Source of the DNA: Panonychus citri
Lineage: Eukaryota; Arthropoda; Arachnida; Trombidiformes; Tetranychidae
Direction of reading: 5' to 3'
Assembly: GCF_014898815.1 (NCBI RefSeq)
Contig: NW_026515536.1
Location: 1 to 64,000, forward strand
Length of the DNA stretch: 64,000 bases
Shown: one piece after another, positions 12,544 to 24,394 of the stretch
Position numbering within the stretch: the first letter of the stretch is position 1
Layout of the letters: each line of letters starts with the position of its first letter
Notes under the pieces: generated by a model
The model's input: only the letters and a program-made list of their open reading frames with translations
The model's database searches: none
Told to the model about the DNA's origin: nothing
Translations under genes and position numbers: made by a program

Positions 12544-13363
12544 CCTCGATTTTGATCTCGAACTCAGACCAAAGATTAGGTTCGACTCCATTGGTAACTG
12601 AACAACCATATCTACCGTTATTCTGATGAGAAGAGTTTTCACAATCAATTGATCAGCAATTCTTTCAATGTTTCTTTCGGCAATTAAATCGATGTCAATC
12701 CAATTGGAATCTAAAACGATAATCAAAATATTGTCATTAGGTAAAGAAATCAAACAAGTTTCATATTTGTACCTTTCAATTTTTTCCAATTTATTCTTGG
12801 TTTAGGATAACCTGCAGTTGAACATTTAATTTCAATTGTTTCCCCAATATGAATCTTCACATCATGAGGTTTCTCAATCCAACTTGGTGGTCCTAATTAA
12901 AAACAATTTAATAGTTGATAATAAGATGAATATATGAAGATAAAGACACTTGAACCTTACCTTCAACAAGTAACTCTGAAGAGTATGAATCAGAACCATA
13001 TCTATTTGAGATTCGACATGAATAGTTTCCCGAATGACTTGATTTAATTGAATCGATAATTAACATTGATGAATCTTCAATGTTTCGAATTCGTATTTCC
13101 GATGAATCAGAAATCTCTTGTCCATCTTTAACCCATGTAATTGAAAGAGGTGCAGATCCAAAGAGACTTTGACAAGTGAATGATGTTTTTCCTCCGATCA
13201 CTGGTTTGATAAATGGACTGAATGGATTCACTTTTGGAACTAAAAAGAAACAAAAACTCAGTCAAACAATTTAAAATCATGACAATTTCATAGATTACTC
13301 ACTTTCTTGACCAATAATACGATCACTAATGATGAACAAAATTACCAACTGAACGATCTTCAT
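12544..13363 (-). pseudogene. L1 cassette v7, apparent 1-base deletion in Ig2b
   Basis: Exons 13363-13303 (MKIVQLVILFIISDRIIGQE), 13239-12961 (Ig1, SFTCQSLFGSAPLSITWVKDG...NYSCRISNRYG), 12892-12773 (Ig2a) and 12710-12544 (Ig2b). Ig2b starts in frame (SNWIDIDLIAERN) but switches near 12635-12639, after which the conserved HQNNGRYGCSVTNG and LWSEF are in a different frame; a four-A run (minus strand) looks one base short. L2 v7, the closest in this part (HQNKGRYGCS), is open. Other exons are intact. Confidence 0.65.
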
Positions 13364-13462
13364 GGTCAATCAGCTAAATTCTCAATGATAAACATATGAA
13401 ATATCAAAACATTTCTTTTCTCAGATGAAAGAAATGTTTTATTTTACAAGATCCACAAAATA

Positions 13463-13480
13463 GAAAGCGCCGATTTCAAG
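13463..13480 (+). promoter_or_regulatory. Boundary motif before L1 v7
   Basis: GAAAGCGCCGATTTCAAG; 34 nt past the v8 Ig2b donor and 100 bp before the v7 ATG. Confidence 0.75.
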
Positions 13481-13514
13481 CAAACTGACAATATACAAGA
13501 AAGATGAACAATAC

Positions 13515-14355
13515 CCTCGATTTTGATGTCAAATTCTGATCAAAGATCGGGTCTGATTCCGTTCGCTACTGAACATCCATATCTACCACCAGTATCACGA
13601 GAAGCATTTGATAGAATCAATTTTTCACTTGATTGTTGGACATTTTCATTTGTAGTTCCATTGGAAGATAAATTAATCCATGAACCTTAAAAATTGATTC
13701 GAGGATAAAAGAGACATGAAAGGATATTGACAATTGAGATTTTGATATAAGAACCTTGAAATTTTTTCCATTGGATAATCGGTTTAGGATAACCTGATGC
13801 TGAGCATTGGATAGTTAATGAATCTCCCAAAGTTGATTTAACATCGACAGGCTTTGAAATCCAATTAGGTGATCCTGTTGATTGAAAGTTAAGTTTATCA
13901 GCAAAAGCAATGAAATTTCAGTCTAATGGGTTACCTTGTACAAGAATCTCAGATGTGTAAGAGTCTTGGCCAAACCTATTTGACATTTTACAAGTGTAAT
14001 TGCCGGAATGACTTGATTGAATTGAATCGATAATCAAAATAGATGGATCTCCATTTGATTGAATTCTAATTGATAATGAATCGAGAATTTCATTTCCATC
14101 TTTGTACCAAGTTACATGAAGAGGAGGTGATCCTGAGATACTTTGACAAGTGAATGAAGTCTTACCTCCAATCACGGGTTTTACCAATGATGAAAATGGA
14201 GCAACCTTTGGAGCTTAAAAATTGGTAATAAAGAGCAATTAGTAAATTTCTTGAATCAGAATTTTTCATTCATACTTACTTTCTTGCTGATAGCTAAGTT
14301 TTATAACGAGAACAAAAAATGTCAAACTAGCAGAGAGTAAATGATTCATCTTCAT
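13515..14355 (-). pseudogene. L1 cassette v8, nonsense codon in Ig2b
   Basis: Exons 14355-14280 (MKMNHLLSASLTFFVLVIKLSYQQE), 14213-13935 (Ig1, SFTCQSISGSPPLHVTWYKDG...NYTCKMSNRFG), 13874-13755 (Ig2a) and 13685-13515 (Ig2b, RYGCSVANGIRPDL-stop-SEF). The Trp codon of the conserved DLWSEF motif is TGA (13542-13540) instead of TGG, a single substitution, with the frame otherwise open to the donor. A transcript using this cassette would stop before the constant exon, giving a secreted two-Ig fragment or a decay target. Because it is a substitution, it is less likely than the deletions to be a homopolymer error. Confidence 0.75.
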
Positions 14356-14458
14356 AATTGATATTCGAGATGGAAATACAGAAAATTTTGGATAATGTTA
14401 TTATAATAGAACATTAGATTTTGTCTTGTAAAAGTTGTTTTTATGTCTAAATAGATGA

Positions 14459-14476
14459 AAAAGCGCCGAGTTCAAG
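14459..14476 (+). promoter_or_regulatory. Boundary motif before L1 v8
   Basis: AAAAGCGCCGAGTTCAAG; 35 nt past the v9 Ig2b donor and 104 bp before the v8 ATG. Confidence 0.75.
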
Positions 14477-14511
14477 CAATATAAGTAAAGAAAAATCTTC
14501 GGAAACTTTAC

Positions 14512-15373
14512 CTTCAATTGAAATTTCGAACTCAGACCAAAGATTAGGTTCGATTCCATTTATGGCAGAACAACCAAATCTTCCATTATCAGACCGAGAA
14601 ACGTTGGTTATTATCAGTTTATCATTTTCCAATTCAATATTCTTAATTCTTGTGCCTTCCGATACAAAATTTATCCATGATGAACCTTTTAAAAAACAGG
14701 ACAAAAGTAAATATAGAAAATGAAATAGAAAAGGATTTTTCCAAATTTCAGTTACCTGAGAGTCTCCGCCATTGAATTCTGGGTTTTGGGTGACCCGATA
14801 CTTTACAATTTACGATAATTGTTTCACCGTGATGAGATTTTATATCCTTTGGTTGCTCAATCCAATTTGGTGGTCCTAATTAAATAGAAACAATAATTAA
14901 TCAGAGATGTGACCATTGGATCAAGTATCAAGTTAACATGAACTAACCTTCAACAAGAAGCTCAGTTGTAAAAGTATCATAACCAAATCTGTTTGATATT
15001 TTACAAGAATAATTTCCTGAATGACTCGATTGAATTGAGTCAATAATTAACATTGATGAATCTTCATTAGTTCGTATTCTAATTGTAGATGAGTCAGTTA
15101 ACTCATTTCCATCCTTGAACCAAGATACATGAAGAGGTGGTGATCCTGAAAGACTTTGACAAGTAAATGATGTTTTTCCTCCGATCACTGGTTTGATTGC
15201 CGCAGAAAATGGGTTCACTTTAGGAGCTAAATGAGAATGAAAAGATAATCATTAGCAGAGTGAAAATAATTGATCACCGAATCTAATTAAAAATACTCAC
15301 CTTCTTGTCCATAACTTGAATGACTGAGAAAGATAATTATAACTAAAGATAACTGGACAATCATTGTGTCCAT
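14512..15373 (-). CDS. L1 cassette v9: signal peptide, Ig1, split Ig2
   Basis: Exons 15373-15301 (MDTMIVQLSLVIIIFLSHSS), 15226-14948 (Ig1, SFTCQSLSGSPPLHVSWFKDG...NYSCKISNRFGYDTF), 14875-14756 (Ig2a, GPPNWIEQPKDIKSHHG) and 14685-14512 (Ig2b, SDNGRFGCSAINGIEPNLWSEF). The Ig1-Ig2a half, with its intron, is nearly identical to that of v11 (16707-17177), whereas Ig2b and the signal peptides differ, which suggests conversion inside L1. All frames open. Confidence 0.85.
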
Positions 15374-15462
15374 TGTAAAGGTTGGTCTTAAAATGATTAT
15401 ATGGGAAATTTTCAAGAGACAATCTCGATAATAAGAAAGGTTTTTTGCTCTAAATTGAGTTG

Positions 15463-15480
15463 AAAAGCGCCGAGTTCAAG
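15463..15480 (+). promoter_or_regulatory. Boundary motif before L1 v9
   Basis: AAAAGCGCCGAGTTCAAG; 31 nt past the v10 Ig2b donor and 90 bp before the v9 ATG. Confidence 0.75.
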
Positions 15481-15511
15481 CAATATTATGTTAACATTCA
15501 GTAAATTTTAC

Positions 15512-16326
15512 CCTTAATTGTAACATCAAATTCTGTCCATAGATTTGGTTCGATTCCGTTGCTCATTAAACATCCATATTTCCCATTGGATTCACGAGTC
15601 GTATTTTTTATGATCAACTTATCACTTAATTGGATTTGATTCAGTACAAATTATTAGAAGGTAAATTTACCATGATGAACCTGAAGATTGGACAAAAGTA
15701 CAAAGTTTTAATGAGAGATGTGACTATTGATATAATTACCTTGGAGTCTTTTCCATTCAATTTTAGGTTTTGGATAACCAGAAGCTGAACAATTAACTGT
15801 TAGTGTATCACCAGAATGAGCAGTAATATCCTTAGGTTTTTCAATCCAGTTAGGTGATCCTAATTGGAAGTTAAAAAAAGATAATTAATTGTGATGTGAC
15901 TACAATAATTTACCATCAACTAACCTTGGACTAAGAGCTCAGTTGTATAAGAGTCATAGCCAAGTTTATTGGACATCCTACAAGTATAATTTCCTGAATG
16001 ACTTGATTGGATTGTCTCGATAATTAACACTGAAGGATCTTCATTTGATTTAATTCGGATAAATGAAGAATCATGAATCTCTTTATCATCTTTGAACCAT
16101 GTTACATGAAGAGGAGATGATCCTGATAGACTCTGGCAATAGAATGAGGTTTTACCTCCGATCACTGGTTTGATACTTGGAAGAAAGGGATTTATTTTTG
16201 GTACTAGAATAAAATTCACAACAATTAGTTTTAATTATCCAACATTACACTCATATACTCACCTTCTTGTCCAAAGCTTAAAGTTGCAATAAAAGATAAC
16301 CAAGCAAAGGTTATCCAGAGGTACAT
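15512..16326 (-). pseudogene. L1 cassette v10, Ig2b disrupted at its start
   Basis: Exons 16326-16263 (MYLWITFAWLSFIATLSFGQE), 16203-15925 (Ig1, SFYCQSLSGSSPLHVTWFKDD...NYTCRMSNKLGYDSY), 15859-15740 (Ig2a) and 15680-15512 (Ig2b). After the acceptor the Ig2b frame reads GSSW and hits TAA at 15669-15667; the downstream conserved part (GKYGCLMSNGIEPNLWTEF) is in another frame. Comparison with v9 (SSWINF) suggests a missing base after the Trp codon and at least one further indel. No alternative AG rescues the frame. Upstream exons are intact. Confidence 0.7.
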
Positions 16327-16423
16327 TGTGATTACCTTAATCTCCAACATTTGATTAGTTGATTTTAGTAGATAAACATTGGAAAACTAGACAATCTATT
16401 GGAATATTTTAACCTGAGAGTCT

Positions 16424-16441
16424 AAAAGCGCCGATTTCAAG
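16424..16441 (+). promoter_or_regulatory. Boundary motif before L1 v10
   Basis: AAAAGCGCCGATTTCAAG; 32 nt past the v11 Ig2b donor and 98 bp before the v10 ATG. Confidence 0.75.
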
Positions 16442-16473
16442 AGAGATTGAGAAATGAGAATGAGAAACATTAC

Positions 16474-17395
16474 CTTCGATTGTAACATCGAATTCAGACC
16501 AAAGGTCGGGGTTGACACCATTTGATGCAGCACATCCGTATTTACCATTGACAGATCGAGAAGAATTTCCAATTATTAGTTTATCCTTTGATTGTTTCAT
16601 ATTAATCATGAAATTATCATCAAGAGTTTTCCAGGATGGCCCTTTAAAAGAAAATGAAATTCAATATATTAATAAGACACTTCCAACTGAATGTCAATTC
16701 CAATACCTGTTAGCTTCTTCCATTGAATTCTGGGTTTTGGGTGACCCGATACTTTACAATTTACGATAATTGTTTCGCCATGATGAGATTTTATATCCTT
16801 TGGTTTCTCAATCCAGTTTGGTGGTCCTAATTAAATAGAAACAATAATTAATCAGAGATGTGACCATTGGATCAAGTATCATGTTAACATGAACTAACCT
16901 TCAACAAGAAGCTCAGTTGTAAAAGTATCATAACCAAATCTGTTTGATATTTTACAAGAATAATTTCCTGAATGACTCGATTGAATTGAGTCAATAATTA
17001 ACATGGATGGATCAGCGTTTGATTGTATTCTGACTGATACTGAATCAGTCAATTCATTTCCATCCTTGAACCAAGATACATGAAGAGGGGGTGATCCTGA
17101 AAGACTTTGACAAGTAAATGATGTTTTTCCTCCGATCACTGGTTTGATAAATGGACCGAAAGGATTCACTTTTGGTTCTGTAAAGTTTTAAGAAATATCA
17201 CTAAATTGTTCAATTTTATATTCGAGATATTTTCAAGTGATACTTACTTTCTTGTCCACTTATCAAGAGAAAATTAGAATTCAAACAAATGAATGTTATG
17301 AAGATTAACATGATTATTGAAATAAAACTTCCCAATAGACTAGATGATCTAATACTTCCTGAAAATGAACAAAATACTCTTCTCGAAAATATCAT
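16474..17395 (-). CDS. L1 cassette v11: long leader, Ig1, split Ig2
   Basis: Exons 17395-17248 (49-residue leader), 17177-16899 (Ig1, SFTCQSLSGSPPLHVSWFKDG), 16826-16707 (Ig2a) and 16641-16474 (Ig2b, SVNGKYGCAASNGVNPDLWSEF). The leader is more than twice the usual 18-25 residues: about 25 Ser/Arg-rich residues before the hydrophobic stretch (SIIMLIFITFICL), then SGQE. A second Met inside the hydrophobic part could be used instead. The motif lies only 34 bp before the first ATG, against about 76-142 bp elsewhere, so the upstream Met may be in the 5' UTR. Confidence 0.8.
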
Positions 17396-17428
17396 TGTCC
17401 TAATAGACAAATTGTCTGCCTTAACCAT

Positions 17429-17446
17429 AAAAGCGCCGTTTTCAAG
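17429..17446 (+). promoter_or_regulatory. Boundary motif before L1 v11
   Basis: AAAAGCGCCGTTTTCAAG; 45 nt past the v12 Ig2b donor, only 34 bp before the first v11 ATG. Confidence 0.75.
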
Positions 17447-17491
17447 TAATATCAGAATAGAATGAGATTTATCTCTGAGATATATTAATAC

Positions 17492-18312
17492 CTTCGATAA
17501 CAACATTAAACTCTGACCAAAGATCAGGTTCAATTCCATTTGATACCGAGCATCCATATCTACCATTAAGGTCACGAGAAACATTGGTTATGATCAATTC
17601 ATCGTCGAATTGTTTTAAATTACTACCAGAAAGGTAATCAGAGGAGAAATTGGTCCAAGAAGAATCTGAAATGATTGAAATTCAAATATTAATATCGAAA
17701 TCCAGTAAAAAGTTTAGTAGTTTACCTTTGAATTTTTTCCAAATCACTTTAGGTTTAGGATAACCAGAACTGGAACATTGTAATTTTAGGGTTTCATGTA
17801 ATTGTATTTTTGTATCTTGAGGTTTTTCGATCCAATTTGGTGCACCTAATGAATTATCAATACGAAGATAACTGTCATTGTCAGTTTGTTCATAAAAGTT
17901 AATTTTGTACCTTCGACAAGAAGCTCAGTGGTAAAAGAATCTTGTCCATAAGGATTGGAGATGGAACAAGTGTAATTTCCTGAGTGCATTGAAGAAATTG
18001 AAGTTATGATTAACATGGATCCATCTTCATTAGTTCGAATTTTAATTGTTGGTGAATCGAAAAGTTTCTTTCCATCTTTAAACCAAATTATCTCCAATGG
18101 CGATGAGCCTGTTAGACTTTGACACGTAAATGAAGTTTTACTTCCTATCACTGTTTTTACCAATGATGTAAACGGAACCACTTTTGGACCTGAATAAAAA
18201 GACACAAAATTAATTAATGAATTAATCATTTAATTATTTACTTCAATTACTTACTTTCTTGTCCATCAGCTCCAATGTAAAGTAAACACAATGTCACAAT
18301 TGATAAAATCAT
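17492..18312 (-). CDS. L1 cassette v12: signal peptide, Ig1, split Ig2
   Basis: Exons 18312-18255 (MILSIVTLCLLYIGADGQE), 18189-17911 (Ig1, SFTCQSLTGSSPLEIIWFKDG...NYTCSISNPYG), 17845-17726 (Ig2a) and 17665-17492 (Ig2b, DLNGRYGCSVSNGIEPDLWSEF). Signal peptide and upstream flank are nearly identical to L2 v9, while Ig1 and Ig2 differ more, placing a conversion boundary within the cassette. All frames open. Confidence 0.85.
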
Positions 18313-18443
18313 CTTCCAATAAGGTCAATCGTAAACAAGACTCAATCCAACCTAAAAACAAATGATTATCAAACTGTCTCGATGTCAAAGGTAAACAAGA
18401 ATATCTTTTTGTCCATTTTGAACATTTCACGAAAATATCACAT

Positions 18444-18462
18444 AAAAGCGCCAATTTTCAAG
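18444..18462 (+). promoter_or_regulatory. Boundary motif before L1 v12
   Basis: AAAAGCGCCAATTTTCAAG; 39 nt past the v13 Ig2b donor and 132 bp before the v12 ATG. Confidence 0.75.
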
Positions 18463-18501
18463 CATTAGAATAATAATTCGAGATTGATAACATTAATTTA
18501 C

Positions 18502-19334
18502 CCTCGACTGAGATATCAAATTCAGCCCATAAATCAGGTTTAATTTTGTTCGTAATCAAACATCCAAATCTTCCTGTATTGCCACGAGTTGATTTAATTA
18601 TTTCTAGTGATTCATCCTTAACAGTAATTTGATTGTTTGGTGAAACATTGATCCATTCAGAGCCTTGAGTTAAATAATAGAAATCAAAAGAAAAATAAAA
18701 GTCGAGTTAAATGTTATTCCCATTGGAATGGATTCACAAACAAACTTTCAAGTTTTTTCCATTCAGTTTTGGGTTTGGGATAACCTGATGCAGCACATCT
18801 CAGGATAATTGGTTGAAACAATTTAGTTTTGACATTCGAAGGTTTATCAATCCAATTAGGAGGACCTAAAATATCGGAAAATAACAAAATTAGTAGAAAA
18901 ATATAAACGAAAAAAGATTTATGCTTGAAAGAAAATCTTACCTTCGATCAACAGTTCGGTACTGTAAGAATCTTGTCCATATCTATTTGATATCTTACAA
19001 GTGTAGTTTCCAGAGTGAGCTGAATTTATTGAATCAATTAATAGAGTTGACAATTCTTCACTATTCCTGATCTTAATTGTAGGTAAATCTTTTATTTCTT
19101 TTCCATCCCGAAACCAATTAAAGTGCAAAGGCAATGATCCCATAAGAGATTGACAAGTGAATGATGTTTTCCCTCCAATCACTGGTTTTATCAATGGAGC
19201 AAAGGATTCACTTTTGGCGCTAAATTGTGAGATGAATTTAATGATTGGCATTTATTTGTAAATCAAATTTGTACTTACTTTCTTGTCCACTCACTTGGTT
19301 TCCAAAAAACAAACAATTAAACCAAAACAATCAT
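18502..19334 (-). pseudogene. L1 cassette v13 (most distal), frameshifts in leader and Ig1
   Basis: Exons 19334-19279 (leader), 19219-18942 (Ig1, SFTCQSLMGSLPLHFNWFRDG), 18865-18746 (Ig2a) and 18663-18502 (Ig2b). The ATG frame of the leader stops after MIVLV, while the conserved SGQE end is in another frame. Ig1 reads TPKVNP and is then one base short near 19205 relative to other cassettes (AATCCATTTGCT becomes AATCCTTTGCT). The Ig2a donor is AAAgtttgt where L2 v10 has AAGgtttgt. The partner L2 v10 has intact leader and Ig1 but a broken Ig2b, so the two copies are damaged at different places. Confidence 0.65.
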
Positions 19335-19444
19335 TTTGTTTAATTTCGTGCAATCAATTAATTTTCTACAAGTTAAGAAAACTTCAAAGTAATCATATGT
19401 TTTCACATCACTTATTTGTAATCAAATGAAATTATTTCGAAACG

Positions 19445-19462
19445 AAAAGCGCCAATTCCAAG
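19445..19462 (+). promoter_or_regulatory. Boundary motif before L1 v13
   Basis: AAAAGCGCCAATTCCAAG; 111 bp before the ATG of the most distal cassette. No cassette lies further upstream, which argues for a promoter role of the motif. Confidence 0.7.
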
Positions 19463-19958
19463 TTAAATGTTGGTTCTCCTTTCACTTATTTAAATACTCG
19501 AAATCAGCCCTTCGATACAATGAAATGCTAAATAATTGGTCTTCTATCTGAAACAATGAGACAATCGATTAAGTTTCAAAGTTATTATAAATGCTGGAGA
19601 TCAATTGTTAAAAAATTCAACAGGCAAAAAAACCAAAATTAATGAGAAAATAGAAATGAAAACTATTAATAAACAATAACAACTCTTTATTTCTGTGATA
19701 AAAATTATCTTTTCACACCTAACACTAAAAAGCACTTAACTTTATCAAATCATTCGTTCAGATCTCAGATCTATTGTTTTCTGTTAAACTTATCGATTTC
19801 TTGGGAAAAAACTTCTCGTGATAATGAACCGACAATAGAAATGAATAAATAACCATTTTTTATCATCAGGACTGCAAGTTTCAACTAACAAATCGAATAA
19901 ATTAAATTAGTTTCGTGAAGTTTATTCAATTTCTTTAACGTTTAATAGTTTTACCAAG
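19463..19958. other. Divergent intergenic region between L1 and PAN-like copy B
   Basis: AT-rich. About 19610-19958 is similar to 24025-24394 upstream of copy C (shared CAGGCAAAAAAA, CTCTTYATTTCTGTGATAAA and AAGCACTTAAC segments), so it probably holds the duplicated promoter of B. The copy C version has a TATA-like TATAAATA near 24270. Confidence 0.5.
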
Positions 19959-22900
19959 ATGATTTATTCAATATCAATAGCATTGAGATTCGTCTTAATT
20001 GTTCAAACATCGGTTCTCATTGTTTTTGCAGGTGAATATTCAAGTTAAATTATCTGAGTAACGCAACTAAATGAATATCAACTCAATTATATTTCAGAGC
20101 ATCTTAATGATTTACCCTGGTCGGTCGATAAGGGTAATTGGATAATCGAAGCAAAATTGTATAAAGTAAGTGATACGATCCTTTTTGTGCCAATAGTTAC
20201 CGAAAACTAATAAACAATTCATCTAATTAGTCTTACAACGAGTTTTATGACATTCGTGAGTATATTTACTCGAGTGATGTTGTTCGTGGTAAGATTGAAA
20301 TTAGTCATTTATCTGGAAACGACAAACTCGATATTTTTTATTCCAGTGGTTTCAAGTACGACAGAATTGTAATTCATGGTAAGAATATTCAGTTTCAAGG
20401 TTAATTCGATTATTCACTGATCTTCTTCATTCTCACTGGTCATTTTCATCAATAGATAAACAGTGTAGTCAATATACTTTCAGCAGTTTTAGAAAAACTT
20501 GGAGTAGTGAATTATTTTCATCTAACTGGACACAACCAATACTTAATCATTTACTATTGACCGGACCTTCGACATTGTTCAGATTGTCCAATTCAAAATT
20601 GGTTTGGGTAAATATCATCGCTCTCATTGAGATCAGTTAAATCAACGGATTTTGTAAATTTATTGTTGGCTAATTTAAATAGACAAAGAAACACGCTGAA
20701 ATTAGAGGATTTTAGCTCACTCTGTAAGCTCATCGATTGGTGGTATAAATATAATGTCATATTATAAAGGTAAGATCATCATGTATGTCTATGTATTTTT
20801 CTTTGTTATTAAAATCTAATTGTTATTGTATCAGGTCACACGGAACAATCGTTTGGACCATTAAATACAGAGCGATTACAATTTCAAGGATCTGACAATT
20901 CCTATCAGAGAACTCAACGAGAAAATTTTTATATCGATATTTATAAAGTTACGAAAACCGATGAACAGCTCGATAAAATTGTTACTGTAAGATTTTCAAA
21001 AAATTCGTCATTCAAAACGTTAAAACTTTCACATCTCTTTTCAGGTTTCACCAGGATATGGTTGCTCTAGTTATTTGGTTAAGAAAGGCTCAAATCAGTG
21101 GATAGATCCACCTAACATGGTACGATATTCATTTCGTTATATTTCAAAAGTTTATAATGAAGGTATCGAAAAGTCAATCACACAGAATGAGGTAAGAAAA
21201 TAGTATTGTATTTTTTGAGTTGTTATAATTTGCTAATTAGTCAATGAATACTTCAGGTTTTCGTAAGTAACAATTTGAACATAGTCGGTTTGAAAACAAT
21301 CAGTCAAAGTATTACAACTGAGGCACTTTATGATTACACATTGGGGATCTATTATACAGAGAAAGAAAAGGGTAAATGCTCAATATTACCTATTGGGCCT
21401 GGAAGCCTAGGTTTAGATGAAGATAACAGACTATCGTCCGATTTAGTCTTGAATTATCATGATGTCGATAAATACAATTATGTTGGTAAAGTTTTCCTTG
21501 TAAGTATTGATGATATGAGCCAAGAAAAGTTAAATGATCTAATCTCGTTGAATATATTTGCTTTGCAACAGAATTCTGAATCAAGTTATGAAGCTCATGT
21601 TTGGGAAACTGTCCTCAATCATTATCAAATTGGAGGAAAAAGTTATGATAAAGTTGTCAACACTCAATATTTTGTTTCTTCGGTAAGTTTTTCCAATAGA
21701 GGTTTCAATTAATAACTGATCTACTTTCACAGCCTGATTCCGAACTTTTCAGAGGCTTTGTTCTCGTACGAACCACCCTAAATGGTCTAGCAAAATCATC
21801 AAATGTAAGTATTAACAAGTCTATTATTCTTAAGCTTAGTAATACTTTTTGTGTTTCAGGGTCAATATGAATTAGTAGATTCTACGAGAATTGATTACTT
21901 TAATCTGGAAGCAAAAAGTTCTGATGGTGATTTTGAGAGTAATCTGTTGATGCGTTTGAGTGATTGCTTTCCAAACGAATCGAAGAAAACTTTTGCATTT
22001 CATTTAGAATGTGATAAATGTAAAGATGCTGATAAGTGTGTCAAATTAGCAGCGAGTGAATATCCAGTTTTCCTTGGTACTACTCGAAATTTTTTTAGGT
22101 CGAGCACAATTTCCGTTTCTCGACTTGCTGATATTGATTTTATATTCCAAGACAAGAAGATGGTTATATTAATAACCTTCTTAGACGTTCCGGATATGAA
22201 AGGTTAGTTAATTTTACTCTATTTTTTTTAATTTCACTCTAACTGATAAAATCTCACTTCTTTTTTAAAGTGGCTGTTCGTTCAGAAAACATTAAACTTT
22301 CTCAGAATACGATATCAAACACACAGAAGAAGATTGAAGTTGAATCAGAATCTGAGTGTCTTCAAACACAAGCAATTCTTAATTATGATGACCCGGAGTA
22401 AGTACTTTAAATAATCAAACGATTTTCACTTCATTAACTGAATCAATTGTTACCACCAAAAGGGTCATTCTTTATTGTGAAGACTCTGGATCTCGAATTT
22501 GTGGACGATTCATGAAAAAAGAAGATATCAAGAAGGATGAAGATAAGGGGATCAATTGTAAAGTATATTACCCTTTAGTGGGGATTCGAAATTTTGCACG
22601 TGAAACTCCTCTAAATCAAGTGGAAGAATTTCTGAATTCAAGAAAATTAAGGGTATCATCTTATGACAGAGAGGTGGGATCTTGTGATTTTAGATCATAT
22701 CAAGTGACCGATGTAACTGATCAAAACTACCAGACTAAAGAACCTTTCAAACAAGCTCTCGTGGGCGCTAAGTTCTCTCAGAATATCGTTGATGTCATTC
22801 AGGCTAAAGAAGTTTCCAATTTGGGTGATTGTTATCGTACCTGTGCTCATGATGAAGATAATTTGTGTGAAACTTTCGTATTTTGTCAATATCCAGACTC

Positions 22901-23783
22901 AGTGTCTTGTCTCACATCCAATATTATTTTTTCCACAAATCTTGGAGTATCTACTGATTTAGTAGCTGATCCCTCGTGTAAAATCTATTCTAAAAATAAT
23001 CTATTGGATTACATCAAAATACCTTCGAGAAAGTTTACAAATCCAAGTTCTATCGCTATTGACGTTCAAGCTGGAGATTGTGCGACTGCATGTAGTTCTT
23101 CAAATGAGTGTCTCTCATTCCAGGAATGTGGATACTCATGTACTTTCGGTGGTTATTATACTGATTCAATGTCAACAAAAAGCGACGATTGCAATATTTA
23201 TATTCGTAAGTATGACCATCTATGCTCAAAGTTTAAGTTCAATAAATTTTATATCTAATTTAATATCAATATTCTTTTAGCAAAAGTTTCACATAAATTC
23301 GCTTTCAATGGAAAGAGAATAATCTCTGACGTTTTCCACACCAAGATTAATCTAAATTTGGATCAATGTGCTGCTCTTTGTCATAGTTGGACAAATGCTG
23401 ACGAATCTTGTAAATCGTTCAACTATTGTCCTCAAAATAATGCAACTTCCTCATGTAGCTTGACTAAATATTCAATCAAAGATAAATCGATTAAAATCAG
23501 TGATTCAAATGTTTGCCAGAATTATGAGCTGAAACAAAAATCGAAAAAATCTAAAAATGAAGATCAAATTATGATCAATGGAGGAATGAATGGAAAAACT
23601 GCTTTCGGCTTAATCATATTGTTCATGACGATTGGACTTTTAATTGGATTTGCTTTTCCTTTATTCATTTATGGTAAATTGTCAACATCAATAACCCAAA
23701 GAATATCATCAAGTGAACAAGCAACTAAATCATTCACATGGTCCAAACAAGTCGATGATGTCGATGAAAAATCTGTAATCTGA
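19959..23783 (+). CDS. PAN/Apple-like type I membrane protein, copy B (one apparent missing base)
   Basis: Thirteen exons with matching phases: 19959-20031, 20098-20165, 20231-20378, 20456-20607, 20683-20769, 20835-20986, 21045-21191, 21257-21682, 21733-21804, 21860-22202, 22271-22397, 22463-23205, 23281-23783. Predicted about 1013 residues: signal peptide (ALRFVLIVQTSVLIVFA), a long N-terminal ectodomain that I do not recognise, three Cys-rich PAN/Apple-like modules (GDCYRTCAHD; CATACSSSNECLSFQECG; CAALCHSWTNADESCKSFNYC), then a TM helix (AFGLIILFMTIGLLIGFAF) and a short tail. Only exon 5 breaks the frame: a T-run in GGATTTTAGC is one base short, and one extra base there restores both frame and phase. 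Recent loss or sequence error. Function unknown. Confidence 0.7.
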
Positions 23784-24394
23784 TTCGATAAAATAAAATA
23801 TTATTATCACTCTTTAAAATTAAAATCGAAAAGATAAATTCAATTTCCACCGTATTTAATTTCTATTGTGTGATATGATTATTATTAACAACGATGATCA
23901 GTAGAGATTAACTCTAGACATCTATTTGGATCGATTGTGTGTGTTAATGAATTATTTCAAACGGTAAATCAGTTCATCTTTCCAGGTTATTATGATTTCT
24001 GAAGATCAATCGTACGAAAATTAGACAGGCAAAAAAAGCAAAATTCAATGGTTAATTGAGAAATAAAAACAATTAAATAAACCATAACGACTCTTCATTT
24101 CTGTGATAAACAATTATCTTTTTCACACCCTAACACTAAAAAAGCACTTAACGTTATCGAATTAATTTTAGCAGCAATCAACTAACTGTAAGATCTATTG
24201 TTTTCTGTGTCAAACTGATCAGTTTCTTGGGGGAAAACTTTTCATGACGATAAGCAGACAATAGAAATGTATAAATATCCTAACCCATTCATCATAATAA
24301 CTGAGTGAGAGTTAAAAGTTTCAATTAACTAATTAAACGAAGCAAATTAATTCCGTGAATTTCACAATTTCTTCAACAACTATCTTTCATAAAG
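23784..24394 (+). other. Intergenic region between PAN-like copies B and C
   Basis: 3' flank of B followed by the duplicated promoter segment of C (from about 24025). A TATA-like TATAAATA lies near 24270, about 125 bp before the ATG. No ORF that I can support. Confidence 0.45.
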
